Of a DNA stretch of 64,000 bases, positions 10,683 through 22,519 are shown piece after piece; within the stretch, counting starts at the first letter, position 1, and each line of letters starts with the position of its first letter. A model generated the notes under the pieces. It saw nothing but the letters and a program-made list of their open reading frames with translations. It ran no database searches and was not told where the DNA came from. This DNA comes from Beta vulgaris subsp. vulgaris. Taxonomy: Eukaryota > Streptophyta > Magnoliopsida > Caryophyllales > Amaranthaceae. A program made the position numbers and the translations under genes. Where the stretch lies: positions 48,244,961 to 48,308,960 of the forward strand of contig NC_079209.1 of assembly GCF_026745355.1 (NCBI RefSeq), written 5' to 3'.

Positions 10683-11083
10683 TGTTTTTGTTTGGGTGAA
10701 ATTTTTTACTACTAAAGATACTTCAGAATACTGCAGGTTGATGTGCTAAGGGTCATATGTGATTTGTAAACAAGAGTTAGTTTTGGTGCGCGCTTTTCAA
10801 AAGTGTAGATCATCATGGTAGTGAGGACAAAGTTAATGTGCAACCAAATAAGGACGGCTGACTTTAATGTTTCTTCTTTGGTTTGGATTTTTTTTATAAA
10901 ATATCTTGCAAGTAGACAAGATTAATACTGATTTGATAAAATTTCAGTTTCAGCTATGCAGCTGAGCATGAGTTCTGAAAATGACTAAATATCTAAATCT
11001 CAGATATTTTAAGGTTTGACGTATGAATACACTGGAGCATTTTTGTAACTCTACTTACTCCTGTTCTTTTGAACATAATTTTT
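10683..11083. other. Upstream region of the RING gene
   Basis: AT-rich sequence on the 5' side of the minus-strand RING gene, presumably its promoter. No convincing TATA box or element was picked out. Confidence 0.3.
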
Positions 11084-11380
11084 GTGCTTATTTGGTTGAC
11101 ATTATTTAATATGAGAAGTTAGAATTTCTAGTAATTGGAATTTTTTTTTGATTTTATTTAGTTGACAAATTTATGAGAAGTAGAAATTACTAGGAAGTTC
11201 CACTTCTTACAAAATGGAGGAAATTACTTACTCGGGAGGACCTAGGTAAGTGGAAATTCCCATGAGAATTTTTATTTCGCATGAATCAACAAACAACATT
11301 TAACAAATTCTAGGAAATACAATTGCATGGAATTTTTTTGTCTAAGGAATCAAACTTCCTACATTCAACCAAACAAGCAC
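11084..11380. mobile_element. Harbinger/Tourist-like MITE
   Basis: Inverted ends GTGCTTATTTGGTTGA and TCAACCAAACAAGCAC bound 297 bp. The flanking trinucleotides are TTT and TTA, so the expected 3-bp duplication is imperfect. The interior carries further inverted pieces (GAGAAGT/ACTTCTTAC). Confidence 0.6.
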
Positions 11381-12665
11381 TTAGTTCAGTTACTTGCCGC
11401 TCACAATTGTATTTAAGTTTAGTTTAGTTTAGTTTAATTCAGATATGTTGTTTTCGATTTATTTTAGCCCAAAATAACAGGACTTTTAAGTAAAGACTCA
11501 CCACACTCATGTCTTACATTCAAATATCTATTTCATGAGTCTCTAAGGCAATAATTTACATTGGAAAAATAGGTCCCCTCTTCTATATCTTGGAATTATG
11601 TCACATACGAATGACATAACTTTTTATTTTATATGACCTCGTGAAAACCCCCATCTGATGATGTGAAGCTTGAGCTGCACAAACTTTAGGAGGACAAAAA
11701 TATCTAGTTGTCTTACAAGAGATCTTTTCTCTTGTGAACATTAAATCGTCTTCGAGGTTTGTCTAGTACTCACAGTGGCTTACTAATCAAATTCAACGAG
11801 CATTATTCATCCAAAAATATAAGAGCATAACTAAACCTCAATTAGAAGATCAAGGTTGTCTGAAGGGTTCGATTTCAACTCTTGTGAGAAGGATCGTCTT
11901 CTCCTCTTTTCTTACAAGGAAATTCTCGTTACCTTTAAACAAAATATTAAAAGTTAACACGCAAATAGAGTATCTATTTTACATTTGTGTGTATATGAAT
12001 GATAGAAGGATTGAAATCTCTTGTCCTACATTTTGTATAGCATTTCCTCTTATTAGTTGATTATTATAATATGTGTTAAAATTTCAATTAGAATTAGTGG
12101 ACATAGTGACATTAACAACTAATAAAATAGAGTGTCACATAAGTAATATACATATTGCGGGATAAAAGATTTTGATTCACTCCTTAGCATTCGTCCAAGA
12201 CTACCTTAAGATAAGGTTTATATTATATACACTATCGTGTACCTAATTGAAGAAAATAGAGGTTTATATACAATTTTCAATGTGAGGTATAAATGAAATA
12301 TATATATTGTACTACCATTTTTTACACGCGATGCGTGTTTCGGGTTCTTTCGAGACAAAACTTCAATTTTATTCGACATAACAGTCAAAATTTGAACGTT
12401 AGACATACGAAGTATAATTATTCTTAATCGCAAATTTTGATTGGTTTAGTCTTTATCACTTAAGGCTCTCAACAGTATTGTGAAAAAAGTTAAACTTCAA
12501 TTAATTTTTTTTTTTTACTTTTTAAAGTTAAATTCTATGAACAAAATCGAAATTTTATTGAATTTATTTATGATTTCTAATATTTTAATTTTTTAGTTGA
12601 TTTTAAAATTAAGTACACTACTTCATAGTTTGTGAAAAAGTGGACACTTTGATTTCAAGTCAAAG
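11381..12665. other. AT-rich intergenic sequence
   Basis: No gene or complete repeat was recognised. Around 12328 the word ACACGCGATGCGTGT is a GC hairpin like those near Helitron 3' ends, but a CTAG terminus is not adjacent. Short frames here are AT-rich noise. Confidence 0.3.
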
Positions 12666-13180
12666 TTTTGTGAGTATGTATCGATGTTGTAGTGTATTGG
12701 TTGTAGTTTGTAAGTGATTCTTTACTTTTGTAAAGTTTCCTCATTTGAGTGATTTGTATAATGTAAATTATGCAATTCTATGAGTTTAGTTGACTTGTGA
12801 GTGATTGTTATAATTATTTTCTAGTATTTTTGTTTGAAGACCCCTTTCGTTTATAAGTGAATTTGTAATTTAAAAAGGGAAGGGGGTAAAATAGTCACTT
12901 CATTCGGGGACACCATAGCTCACCCCTTTCCCTTATATAATAGAGATATTTAATACTCTGAGTCATCAAATTATTTTTTATAAATTGGAAGTGAAAATAT
13001 ATCTTCTTCTTATTTTCTTTTTAATTTTAGGGTTACGCTATAAGCAGCACTTAGGGTTGTATATAAGACATAGATACACTAATTAAAGTGGAAATAAGTT
13101 GAAAATTTTTGAAAAATCATGCATCAATCGATATAATAAATAAATAATTAATGCATAATTTTTCCATTTTTAGCTTCTTA

Positions 13181-13206
13181 TATGCAGCCTTGACGGCTGC
13201 ATATAA
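13181..13206. other. Inverted repeat in the duplicated segment
   Basis: TATGCAGCC and GGCTGCATA are separated by five bases, giving a nine-base-pair stem. The hairpin is conserved in unit 2 (near 18079-18104) with changes only in the loop. Role unknown; it may be the end of an older element. Confidence 0.4.
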
Positions 13207-13277
13207 CTTTTTCCTTAATTTTATTAAAGGAAAATTTGTCAGGAACAACCATTTAAGGGTCTGTTCTCCCAACTTAT

Positions 13278-16200
13278 GTTGGAATGTAAGGGGGATTAAC
13301 ATGGCAAAGAAGCAGGAGGACGTTAGATCATACATTAACAAAGTCTCTGCTGGCCTTGTTAGTCTCCTGGAGACTAAGGTGAAGGTTACCAATCTAGGAA
13401 ATCTTTACCAGAGAATGTTTTCTGGCTGGTGCTTTACCACAAATTCAGCATATCATGCTAATGGAAGAATAATCATAGCATGGAAGGCAGGTAGTTTTCA
13501 TATAAACATATTATCTGCATCTAGTCAATATATACATTATTTTGTTCAACCTGTGAGTGATAGAACTGGGTTTTATTGTACATTTATCTATGCTTTTAAT
13601 GAAAGTAAAAGCAGGGAGATATTATGGGAGGATTTAAAGAACTTGTACACTCAGGAGCCTTGGATTATATGTGGTGACTTGAATTGTGTGATGAATCCAG
13701 AGGAGAGGATTGGGTCTTTGGTCAGAGCCACTGAGATAAGGGATATCAGAATATGTATGACTGCATGTGAATTGTCTGATATAAAGAGTGTGGGCAATAT
13801 GTACACTTGGAATAATAAGCAAGAAGGCAACAGGAGAGTCTATTCCAAACTGGATAGAGTGATGGCTAACTCCAGATGGCAAGACATCTATGATCCAGCT
13901 GAAGTCTGCTTTCAAAATGAGGGTGAATTTGATCATTCACCTGCTTTAATAACAGTGTATCCAAGAGATAACACTGGAGTGAAGCCTTTTAGGTATTTCA
14001 CAATGTGGAAGAGTTCTCCATTATTCATAGATATTATGAAGAGAGGTTGGAGCTTGAGTGTTCATGGCACTAAGATGTATGTAGTTTTGCAGAAATTAAA
14101 AGCAGTGAAAAAAGGGTTAAAAGAGTTGAACAAGACAGGGTTTGCAGAACTTCAGGTAGCAGAGGTTGCAGCTTATCATAGGATGATGGATGCTCAAAAA
14201 TTGATGCACCAACATCCAAGAGATACAAGGTATGCTGATGCTGAACTTATAGCAGTGAAAGAATATATTTGTAAACATAAAACATATATTGAATTTTCGA
14301 AACAAAAAGCTAAGATAGAATGGATTAAGAGTGGGGATGAGAATACCACTCTTTTCCATCAAAGTATCAAAGCTAGAAAAATTCAAAACCATGTTTACAG
14401 TATATATGATGCTGATGGGAGATTGGTGGATGATGCTAAGGAGGTTACAACAGCTTTCTTGGCATATTATAAGGATCTTCTTGGTACAACAGAACCTAGA
14501 AATTCAGTATCACCCTTGGTTATGGAATATGGTCCTGTGCTCACTGATGCTCACAAGGATTTATTAGAAGCTCCTTATACTGTTGAAGAAGTAAAACAAG
14601 CCCTATTATCAATACCAGGGAGTAAAGCTCCTGGTCCTGATGGCTTCAGCTCATCCTTTTATAGGGATTCATGGGATGTTGTGGGTGAAGAAGTGGTCCT
14701 GGCTGTTCTTGATGTCTTACAAAGTGGAAAATTATTGAAGGAACTCAATATTACCACTATCACTCTCATACCTAAGGTCAAGTGCCCTAAAAGTGTGAAG
14801 GAATTCAGGCCCATTTCCTGTTGCAACACAATATACAAATGTGTTACAAAGGTTCTATGTGGGAGGCTGAGACAGATTTTACCTGATATAATAATGGAGA
14901 ATCAGGGGGGCTTTGTACATGGAAGATACATAGCCCATAACATCATGGTGGTACAGGATTTGGTGAAAAGTTATGGGAGGAAGAAGGCTTCACCAAGCTG
15001 CATCTTAAAGATAGACATCCAGAAAGCCTATGATACAGTGAATTGGGAGTTTTTGAAAGAAATGCTTATACATTTGCAATTCCCAGCTAGATTTATACAG
15101 CTAGTAATGGAATGCATAAGTACACCTATGTTTTCTCTGATGATTAATGGTTCTATGGAGGGATTTTTCAAATCATCAAGGGGATTGAGACAAGGAGATC
15201 CATTGTCTCCCCTACTCTTTGTGATTTGTATGGAATACCTATCAAGGGTATTATGCAAAATGAGCAGAATAGATAAGTTTCAGTATCATCCTAAGTGCAA
15301 AGCAATGAGGTTGACTCACTTGTGTTTTGCAGATGATCTTATACTTTGCTGCAAAGGTGATTATCCTTCACTGTATCTGTTATTGGGGGCATTTAAATTG
15401 TTCTCTAACACATCTGGCTTGAGAGCAAATGTACAAAAATCTGCTATGTATACATGTGGAATGAAGGAACAGGAAGTCCAAAGGATCATAGATGCATCAG
15501 GATTTGAAAGGAGTTCATTACCTTTCAAATACCTTGGAGTCCCCATCTGCTCTAGCAAAATCACTACTGCACAGTGTGAAGTATTGACAGCCAAGATAAC
15601 CACAAGAATAAGAGTGTGGAGCTCCAGGCACCTTTCTTATATGGCTAGATGTCAACTGATCAATTTAGTTTTGCTCAGCCTTCATGTATACTGGGCACAG
15701 GTTTTCCTTCTCCCACAGAGAACACTTAATGATGTTATTAAAGCTTGCAGAGCTTTTCTTTGGAGTGGGCAGTATTTCAGTAGCAAACCTGGGTTAATAG
15801 CATGGGAACAGCTTTGTACCAAGAAGGAAGCAGGTGGTTTAGGCTTCAGAGATGTGAAGTTATGGAATATAGCTTGTTTGGGAAAGTATGTATGGGCAAT
15901 TTCTACCAAACAAGACAATCTATGTATAAAATGGGTTAATGCTGTGTATATTAGAGATGATGATTGGTGGGAGTATGTCCCAGGAACTACAGCTAGCTGG
16001 TACTGGAGAACTATTTGTGGAATCAAGGAAAAATTGAAAAGATTCTACACTCATGCTGATTTACAAGCCATGATTCAGGACTCAGTTAAAGAAGTGTATG
16101 GTAAAATGAAAGGTGAACAACAAAAGCAAGTTTGGGCTAAGTGTATCTGGAATAGACTTAGCATTCCTAAACATCGATTCATATATTGGCTGGCAATTCA

Positions 16201-16632
16201 GCAGAAGTTAAATACTACAGCAAAACTGGCTCAAATAGGCATCAGTGGATCAACATTATGCCTATTATGTGGTACTCAAGATGAAACTCACATCATCATC
16301 TCTTCTTTCAATGTGTATATAGTAAGACATGTTTGATTCAGCTCAAGCAATGGATGGGGATTAAATGTGATACACAGGATCTGATGCACTTATGCAGATG
16401 GACCAGAAGAAGCAGGTTGACTATGTTTAAGAAACAAGTTTTTAATGCTGGAATTGCAGCTATATTGTATCAGATATGGAGGACTGGAAACTCCAACTAC
16501 TGGAATCATTGTATACCTACAATTAATAGCACCATGAAAATTGTAAGAGCTGAACTGAAAATGCGTATTACTAGTGTTATACCTAGTAAAGTGTCTAGAG
16601 CAGATCAAATTTGGTTTAGGAATTTGACTTAG
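13278..16632 (+). pseudogene. LINE ORF2 (endonuclease, reverse transcriptase, zf-RVT), frameshifted
   Basis: The frame runs from the endonuclease start (CWNVRGIN) through LETKVK, WIICGDLNCV, SKLDRVMAN and FDHSPAL. The reverse transcriptase follows: SKAPGPDGF, FRPISCCN, KIDIQKAYDTVNW, GLRQGDPLSPLLF and the catalytic CFADDLILCC. The zf-RVT region is WAKCIWNRLSIPKHRFIYW. The frame ends at 16336, after one shift near 16300 in a CATCATCATC run. The C-terminus resumes in another frame to the stop at 16632. All RT and endonuclease motifs seen are intact, so it is a young copy broken late. The open frame extends upstream to an ATG at 13151, but that part is flanking DNA, not LINE. Confidence 0.88.
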
Positions 16633-16762
16633 TTTGTATTTGGTGATGTAATCTGGCTTTCCCCTTGGGTAAAGGGTCCAACCTAGTTGGTTTGTTTGCC
16701 CTTGGGGAAATTGGGTGTTTGGTTTGAAAATCAATAATATTACCTTAATTAGCAAAAAAAAA
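13278..16762 (+). mobile_element. L1-type LINE, 5'-truncated, with TSD
   Basis: 3,485 bp ending in an A-tail (about 16754-16762). It is flanked by AACTTAT at 13271-13277 and 16763-16769. The uninterrupted site survives in the duplicate at about 18171 (CTCCCCAACTTATTTTCAG), which fixes both ends. ORF1 and the 5' UTR are absent: the element begins exactly at the start of the ORF2 endonuclease domain. Confidence 0.92.
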
Positions 16763-16789
16763 AACTTATTTTCAGTTCAATTCAGTTCA

Positions 16790-16995
16790 GTTGCAATCAG
16801 TTCTGTTCACTTCACTCATTTAATTCTCTGGTAATAAAACAATGATAATTATTATCATTACTACTATTACTATTACTATTATAAATATTAATATCATGAT
16901 TACAATTATTATTATATTATTATTATTATTTTTATTATTACTCCTATCACTATTACTTTTAGTATTATAATTATTTAAAATAATAACAATATTTT
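16790..16995. repeat. ATT/ATA trinucleotide-rich low-complexity DNA
   Basis: Runs of TTATTA/TACTAT with few other bases, repeated in unit 2 at about 18195-18420. The two copies differ mainly in repeat number, as expected for a microsatellite. Confidence 0.7.
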
Positions 16996-17245
16996 AATAT
17001 TGCTAATTATTATTTTGCTAATACTTTTTTTCAATATGATTCGACTAATTATATTGAAATGATAATTCAAGCCTAAGAAGTGCACATTTCAATAATATTT
17101 GTCATTGTTCAAAGTACAAACTTTTGAATAGATGACAACACTAATAATACTATTAATAATAACATCAAATAATACTTGTCATTGTTGAAATGAAAAAAAT
17201 ATACACGTTTTGTGATAAGTTGGTTTTTAGTTGCAAAGGTAGGTA

Positions 17246-17515
17246 TAGTGATGGCCATTGGTGCGGGCTGGGCGGACCGTGGGCCGTAGTGGGCTGGGCT
17301 GAGATTTCATGACCCAGGACGGGACCGTGAAATTCATGGTTTGGGCGGGCTGGTCTGCGGGCTGAAAAATCTTGACCCTCACCGGTCTGTTACCGATTTT
17401 CACGGTTCGTGGGTCTGGTGGGCTGGCATTTCAAAATTATTTAATCATTGAAATTATCTATTATTATTACATAAAATCTTTAAAATGAATTAAAAATATA
17501 TACAAATATTAATAT
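17246..17515. mobile_element. Left part of a hAT element, cut by the tandem duplication
   Basis: It begins TAGTGATGGCCATTGGTGCG like the complete copy at 18666 and follows it to about 17515, where the second duplication unit starts. The right half is missing. GC-rich GGGCTGGGC words stand out from the AT-rich background. Confidence 0.75.
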
Positions 17516-17561
17516 TTGTGAATATTTTTGTGAATATTTCAAGTCAAATATTTGTGAATAT

Positions 17562-18962
17562 TTTTGTGAGTATGTATCGATGTTGTAGTGTATTGGTTGT
17601 AGTTTGTAAGTGATTCTTTACTTTTGTAAAGTTTCCTCATTTGAGTGATTTGTATAATGTAAATTATGCAATTCTATGAGTTTAGTTGACTTGTGAGTGA
17701 TTGTTATAATTTTATTTCTAGTATTTTTGTTTGAAGACCCCTTTCGTTTATAAGTGAATTTGTAATTTAAAAAGGGAATGGGGGTAAAATAGTCACTTAA
17801 TTCGGGGACACCATAGCTCACCCCTTTCCCTTATATAATAGAGATATTTAATAATCTGAGTCATCACATTATTTTTTATAAATTGAAAGTGAAAATATAT
17901 CTTCTTCTTATTTTCTTTTTAATTTTAGGGTTATGCTATAAGCAACACTTAGGGTTGTATATAAGACATAGATACACCAATTAAAGTGGAAATAAGTTCA
18001 GAATTTTTGAAAAATTATGCATCAATCGATAAAATAAATAAATAATTAATGCATAATTTTTCCATTTTTAACTTCTTATATGCAGCCTTAACGGCTGCAT
18101 ATATCTTTTTCCTTAATTTTATTAAAGGAAAATTTGTCAGAAACAACCATTTAAGGGTCTGTTCTCCCCAACTTATTTTCAGTTCAATTCAGTTCAGTTC
18201 AGTTGCAATCAGTTCTGTTCAGTTCACTCATTTAATTCTCTGGTAATAAAACAATGATAATTATTATTATTACTACTATTAGTATTACTATTATAAATAT
18301 TAATATCATGATTACAATTATTATTATTATTATATTATTATTATTTTTATTATTACTCCTACTACTATTACTTTTAGTATTATAATTATTTAAAATAATG
18401 ATAATAATAATATTTTAATATTGCTAATTATTATTTTGCTAATACTTTTTTTCAATATGATTCGACTAATTATATTGAAATGATAATTCAAGCCTAAGAA
18501 GTACACATTTCAATAATATTTGTCATTGTTCAAAGTACAAACTTTTTAATAGATGGCAACACTAATACTATTAATAATAACATCAAATAATACTTGTCAT
18601 TGATGAAATGAAAAAAATATACACGTTTTGTGATAAGTTGGTTTTTAGTTGCATATAGGTAGGTATAGTGATGGCCATTGGTGCGGGCTGGGCGGGCCGG
18701 CCCGTGGGCCGTAGTGGGCTGGGCTGAGATTTCACGACCCAGAACGAGACCGTGAAATTCATGGGTTGGGCGGGCTGAAAAATCTTGGCCCTCACCGGTC
18801 TGTTACCAATTTTCACGGTTCGTAGGTCTGGTGGGCTGGACCGGGCTGACGGGCCGACATGAGAATTTTTTTTTTCAAAATTATTTAATCATTGAAATTA
18901 TCTATCGTTGTTACATAAAATATTTAAAATGAATTAAAAATATATACAAATATTAATATTAA
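17562..18962. repeat. Tandem duplication, unit 2 (empty LINE site)
   Basis: A near-identical contiguous copy of unit 1 without the LINE. The junction between units (17515-17562) shows short TTTGTGAATATTTTTGTGA-type repeats, a likely microhomology for unequal exchange. Confidence 0.85.
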
Positions 18963-19300
18963 TGAATAATTTCATTATTTTTAAATTATTGACTTATAAT
19001 ATATGCAATTTGATTAAAATATATACAATTTGATTAAAATATACACAATTTGGTTCAATATTTACTTGGATTGGGCTGGTCTGGTTCATGGGTCGGATTG
19101 GACCGGTTTCATGGTCCGGGCTGGGCGATTTTAGTAGTCGGCTTTAGTGGACTGGGCTCAAGAATTCTGACCCACGGCCCACCCACCAATTTCACGGTTC
19201 GAGCTGGACTGGACCGGGCTTTTTGCTGGCCCAGCCCACATAGCCCGTGAGGTGGCTGGGTTGGATGGGTTGAATTTGCCCACACTGTTGGCCATATCTA
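18666..19300. mobile_element. Non-autonomous hAT element, perfect 8-bp TSD
   Basis: 635 bp starting TAGTGATGGCCA and ending TGGCCATATCTA, flanked by GGTAGGTA at 18658-18665 and 19301-19308. The GC-rich interior consists of GGGCTGG/CCAGCCC words. Frames through it are shadows. Confidence 0.85.
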
Positions 19301-20340
19301 GGTAGGTATTAAGTCTCGTTTTCATGTAGTTTTTAGTGCATCTTAGATTTAATTGCATGATTTGAGCATTCTTTTGAACCATTGTGTTATTTCGAGATAC
19401 TTTCGGCTCTTTTATGTGATTTTCAGGTTCTTGAGGCCGATTGTGACTAAGATAAGCTAATATGTTACGTAGATGGTCTACATGGCAGTTTTTGAACAGA
19501 GAAGATGAGTTTGAGTGCTTTGGGGATGAAGAAATGATGATATTGAAAAATACATTCTTTGCGGGACCAAGCAGAATCTCGCTTGCCCACGCACCAAGGC
19601 GCACGCCCAAGCGAGATTCCGCTTGCCCGTGCACTATTGCAAACTAAAACATCAAAAACCTTCTGTTTTGTGTGCACGCCCAAGCAGAATTAGGCTCGCC
19701 CGTGCACTGTGTTGCACGCCCGTGCAACTTTCTACTTGCCCGTGCATACTGCTATCCGGCTATTTTCGCGACTTTTAATTATTTCATTTTCTAGTTTATG
19801 TAAGCAATATTAGGTTTTATTAAACAGACTTTTTGGCACTTTTTTATTATTAGAAAATAGCGTATTACTTTTTAGAGAGCTTTTGAGAGGAAACTCCATT
19901 ATTGAACCTTGAATTCTACAAGTTTGATCCATTCAAGTAAAGACTAAGTTTTTCTAATCTCTTCTTTGCCTTTATTATTATGATTATTATGTCTTTCAAT
20001 GTATTTATCAATTGATTTGTTATTTCAATTATGAGTGAGTAGTTTTACTATTGAAGATTTCAATTGTTGGAATTTTGAATGTTGGGCTGAATTTTGATTG
20101 TTAGTTGTGAATTGTGATTGTTGTGAAGTATATATGATTCTTAGTTGGGTTGAAATTTTGATTTGTTAGTTGAGTTTTGATTGATTGTTGTCATATTTGA
20201 ATTTGTTGAGTTGGAAGAATAAGTAAGATTGTTATTGAATATTCGAATTTGTGGAATTTGATAGTGATATTTTACATGTTGAATTTGTGGAAATTTGGGA
20301 GTGATATATCATATGTTGTTGAAATTGTGAATTTGTGGAA
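19301..20340. other. Retrotransposon-like non-coding repeat
   Basis: From 19560 to 19755 a word of the type CACGCCCAAGC(A/G)GA(A/T)T...GCTTGCCCGTGCA recurs four or five times in both orientations. After it comes a leader-like stretch (TTTTAGAGAGCTTTTGAGAGG) and TTG-rich low-complexity DNA (20040-20340). The style is that of LTR/leader regions of non-coding retrotransposons, but no LTR ends or PBS were identified. Confidence 0.35.
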
Positions 20341-20716
20341 TTTGTTAGTTTGCTTTTGAAGTTGGTGTTAATTCTTCCTGTGGCAATTGCAAGCGTAGAA
20401 AGAGCATTCTGATCTCTACTATGACTATGATCAAAAATAAATTACGAAATAGCATGGGAGATGGATTGCTAAATGATTGTTTAGTTACTTCTCTTAAGAA
20501 AGATTTGTTTTGTAATGTTGAAGTTGATGCGATTGTAAATCGGTTCCAAAATTTGAGAACCCGACGTGAACAATTGTAATTTTCTTTTATTATTGATTTC
20601 AAGGTTGTATTTGGATTTTGTAACATTTTGAATTTAGTAATTACGAACTTTTTTTTTGAGTTTCTAGTAATGTAAAGTTGCACTACCCTGGTCTAAAATC
20701 CTGGATCCGTCCCTGC
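20341..20716 (+). pseudogene. hAT transposase C-terminal dimerisation domain remnant
   Basis: The translation gives ILPVAIASVERAF, the start of the hAT dimerisation block. After a small frameshift at the TTCTGATCT (about 20409) it gives NKLRNSMGDGLLNDCLV and, near the end, FQNLRTRREQL before a TAA at about 20578. These are the hallmark segments of hAT/ZMYM1-like transposases. The zinc finger and catalytic region are missing. The ensuing CCTGGATCCGTCCCTG word near 20700 is typical of the element's terminus. Confidence 0.75.
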
Positions 20717-21860
20717 ATGCTTAGCATGAAAAAAATCTAGAGTCAAGTATCCCCACTAGCATGAATTAATGCAATAATAATTCCTACTTCAAACTAATCA
20801 ATTAAATGTTCACAATGAAAAGTACACCCTATAAAATACCATACTAAACCTCTCCAAAGTATCGATGGTATCCTTAATATATACTCAAGCCTACTCTCGT
20901 GGAATCACGTAAATTATTGACATTAAACGCAACACCCTAACTTTCTAATAATCCATTCCACCTACTCCCATACGTGGAGAATTTCATGTCCTTAATTGAA
21001 ATAATGAAATCCGTCAAAACCCAATTCTAGTTTTGATCAAGGCAATGAAATAATAACAACACTAGTTATCTCTAATCTAGTACTTTAATATGCACAATCG
21101 ATCAAGCAAGAATAATTAAACAATTTATTTGTGAATTTGAAGGCATAATCATGAATTAATTTATAGCAGGGTTCAACTTAACCATTGATAAAAGAATTAC
21201 TGAAGTATAATTGAAATAAATAAAGAAACTAGAGAAGAATAATTAAAATTCATAATACTAAACAAAGAGAAAAGAAGGAGAAAATAAATACTTGAATCAA
21301 AGGAAGAAAGGAAGAGTCTTGGAGAACAATGAAGATCTATCAGTTTCTCTCTCTAACTTCTCTCTAGAAACCCTAAAAAGTGTATCTAATAAACTACAGT
21401 CCCATCATAAAACAAATAAAAGAGTATTTATAGCTTCCGAACATAATAAAACCGACAGAACAAAATGCATCATGGAGCAGACCAACACGATCGTGTCAAT
21501 ATTGACACAAACCTGTTGACCTTTAACTATATAAACTATTATACGAATATAAGCGTCTGCCTTGAAGAAATCAGAGTGACATGGACGTGTCAAAAATGAC
21601 ATGGGAGTGTTGTCCTGTAATCATCAAATTATTCAGCTCAACTTCGAACAGCTATAACTTTTGATCCAGAGCTTCGTTTGGAATATGTAATATATCGTTG
21701 AAAACCTCTTTAAGTCTAGTTTCCAATCCAACTAGAATAACCTCACTATAATTTTTTCGTCAAAAGTTATGGACAAAATGGTTTAGAGGTGTCATATTTC
21801 GCACAATTGATACTTTACTTTGATATCCTATCAGTGATTTCGGATATCACATATGATTTT
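20717..21860 (-). mobile_element. LTR-type retrotransposon fragment, non-coding
   Basis: Read on the minus strand, the segment has a GCTATAAATACTC core promoter (about 21426-21438), then a CT-rich leader with AGAGAGAAGTTAGAGAGAGA, then a long AT-rich non-coding stretch. Upstream are ACACGTCCATGTC words. This resembles U3/R/U5 plus leader of large non-coding elements. No PBS or matching LTR was found, so limits are approximate. Confidence 0.35.
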
Positions 21861-21893
21861 AGCTAATTAGCAGCTATTCTCTTGTCTTTTTCC

Positions 21894-21894
<1 letters not shown>

Positions 21895-21937
<43 letters not shown>

Positions 21938-21938
21938 G
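21895..21938. repeat. (TTTC)n microsatellite
   Basis: About eleven perfect TTTC/TTCT tetranucleotide units. Low complexity; likely polymorphic. Confidence 0.95.
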
Positions 21939-21979
21939 TTTCTTCCTTATTTTATATGTAAATACGTACCTTTCTTTAT

Positions 21980-22345
21980 ATGCATAGGCTTCTTCTTTCT
22001 GAATGCAATGATGGGGCCCCTCCTTACCATAGCAGCCTAGACGAGGGCCCCCTTCTTCTCCCGTTGAATCAAAATTTTCTTTGCCATAATGGTTCAGTTC
22101 CTATTAGTATCAATGATACAAGTCGGATCCTAGATGTAAAAGTGTATAAGAAAGGGGGCTCCCTTCTCCATCGAAATAAATGAGATTATTGTGAAGACAA
22201 CTACACAAAGTCATTTGTATCTTCATCGATTCCACGTTTTGGGTACATGATATATCGTTTTGAATGTAATCCAAGTGCCTTAGATGTATTTTCCTCAAAC
22301 AGGAGTCTAAATTACCTGAGATTACATCAAAAGACCAAACAACCG
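21980..22345 (+). pseudogene. Exon-like fragment of an unidentified gene
   Basis: An open frame beginning just after an acceptor-like TATGCATAG. It continues through a single TGA at about 22181 in the same frame and stays protein-like to about 22345 (contains NQNFLCHNGSVPISIND, RILDVKVYKKGGSLLHR, then PRFGYMIYRFE and SLNYLRLHQKTKQP). Base and codon composition differ from the AT-rich surroundings. I do not recognise the family. Organelle DNA was considered but no organelle gene matches from memory. Confidence 0.35.
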
Positions 22346-22519
22346 TAAAGGTATCGTAGCTCATCAAAGGGACCTAAATATGCATAAATGCAATGTAAAT
22401 GATCTAATACTACATGTTAATGCACCATAATATGCAACTAAATAATGTTAAAATATGCTCTTATCATTTACCGATGTATATTTTTAGTATTAAAAGCAGA
22501 TATCATAGCTTTGTGATGA

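Larger units (their letters stand above)
12666..17515. repeat. Tandem duplication, unit 1 (contains LINE)
   Basis: Bases 12666-13277 and 16763-17515 are nearly identical to the contiguous 17562-18962, in the same order and orientation. Minus the LINE and its target duplication the unit is about 1.36 kb, matching the 1.4 kb second unit. Its right end cuts a hAT element (17246-17515) that is complete in unit 2. Confidence 0.85.

Noticed and set aside
13151..13277. N-terminal 42 codons of the long frame as part of a LINE protein
   Set aside because: The same sequence exists without the LINE in the duplicate at 18049, so it is flanking DNA read in frame by chance.
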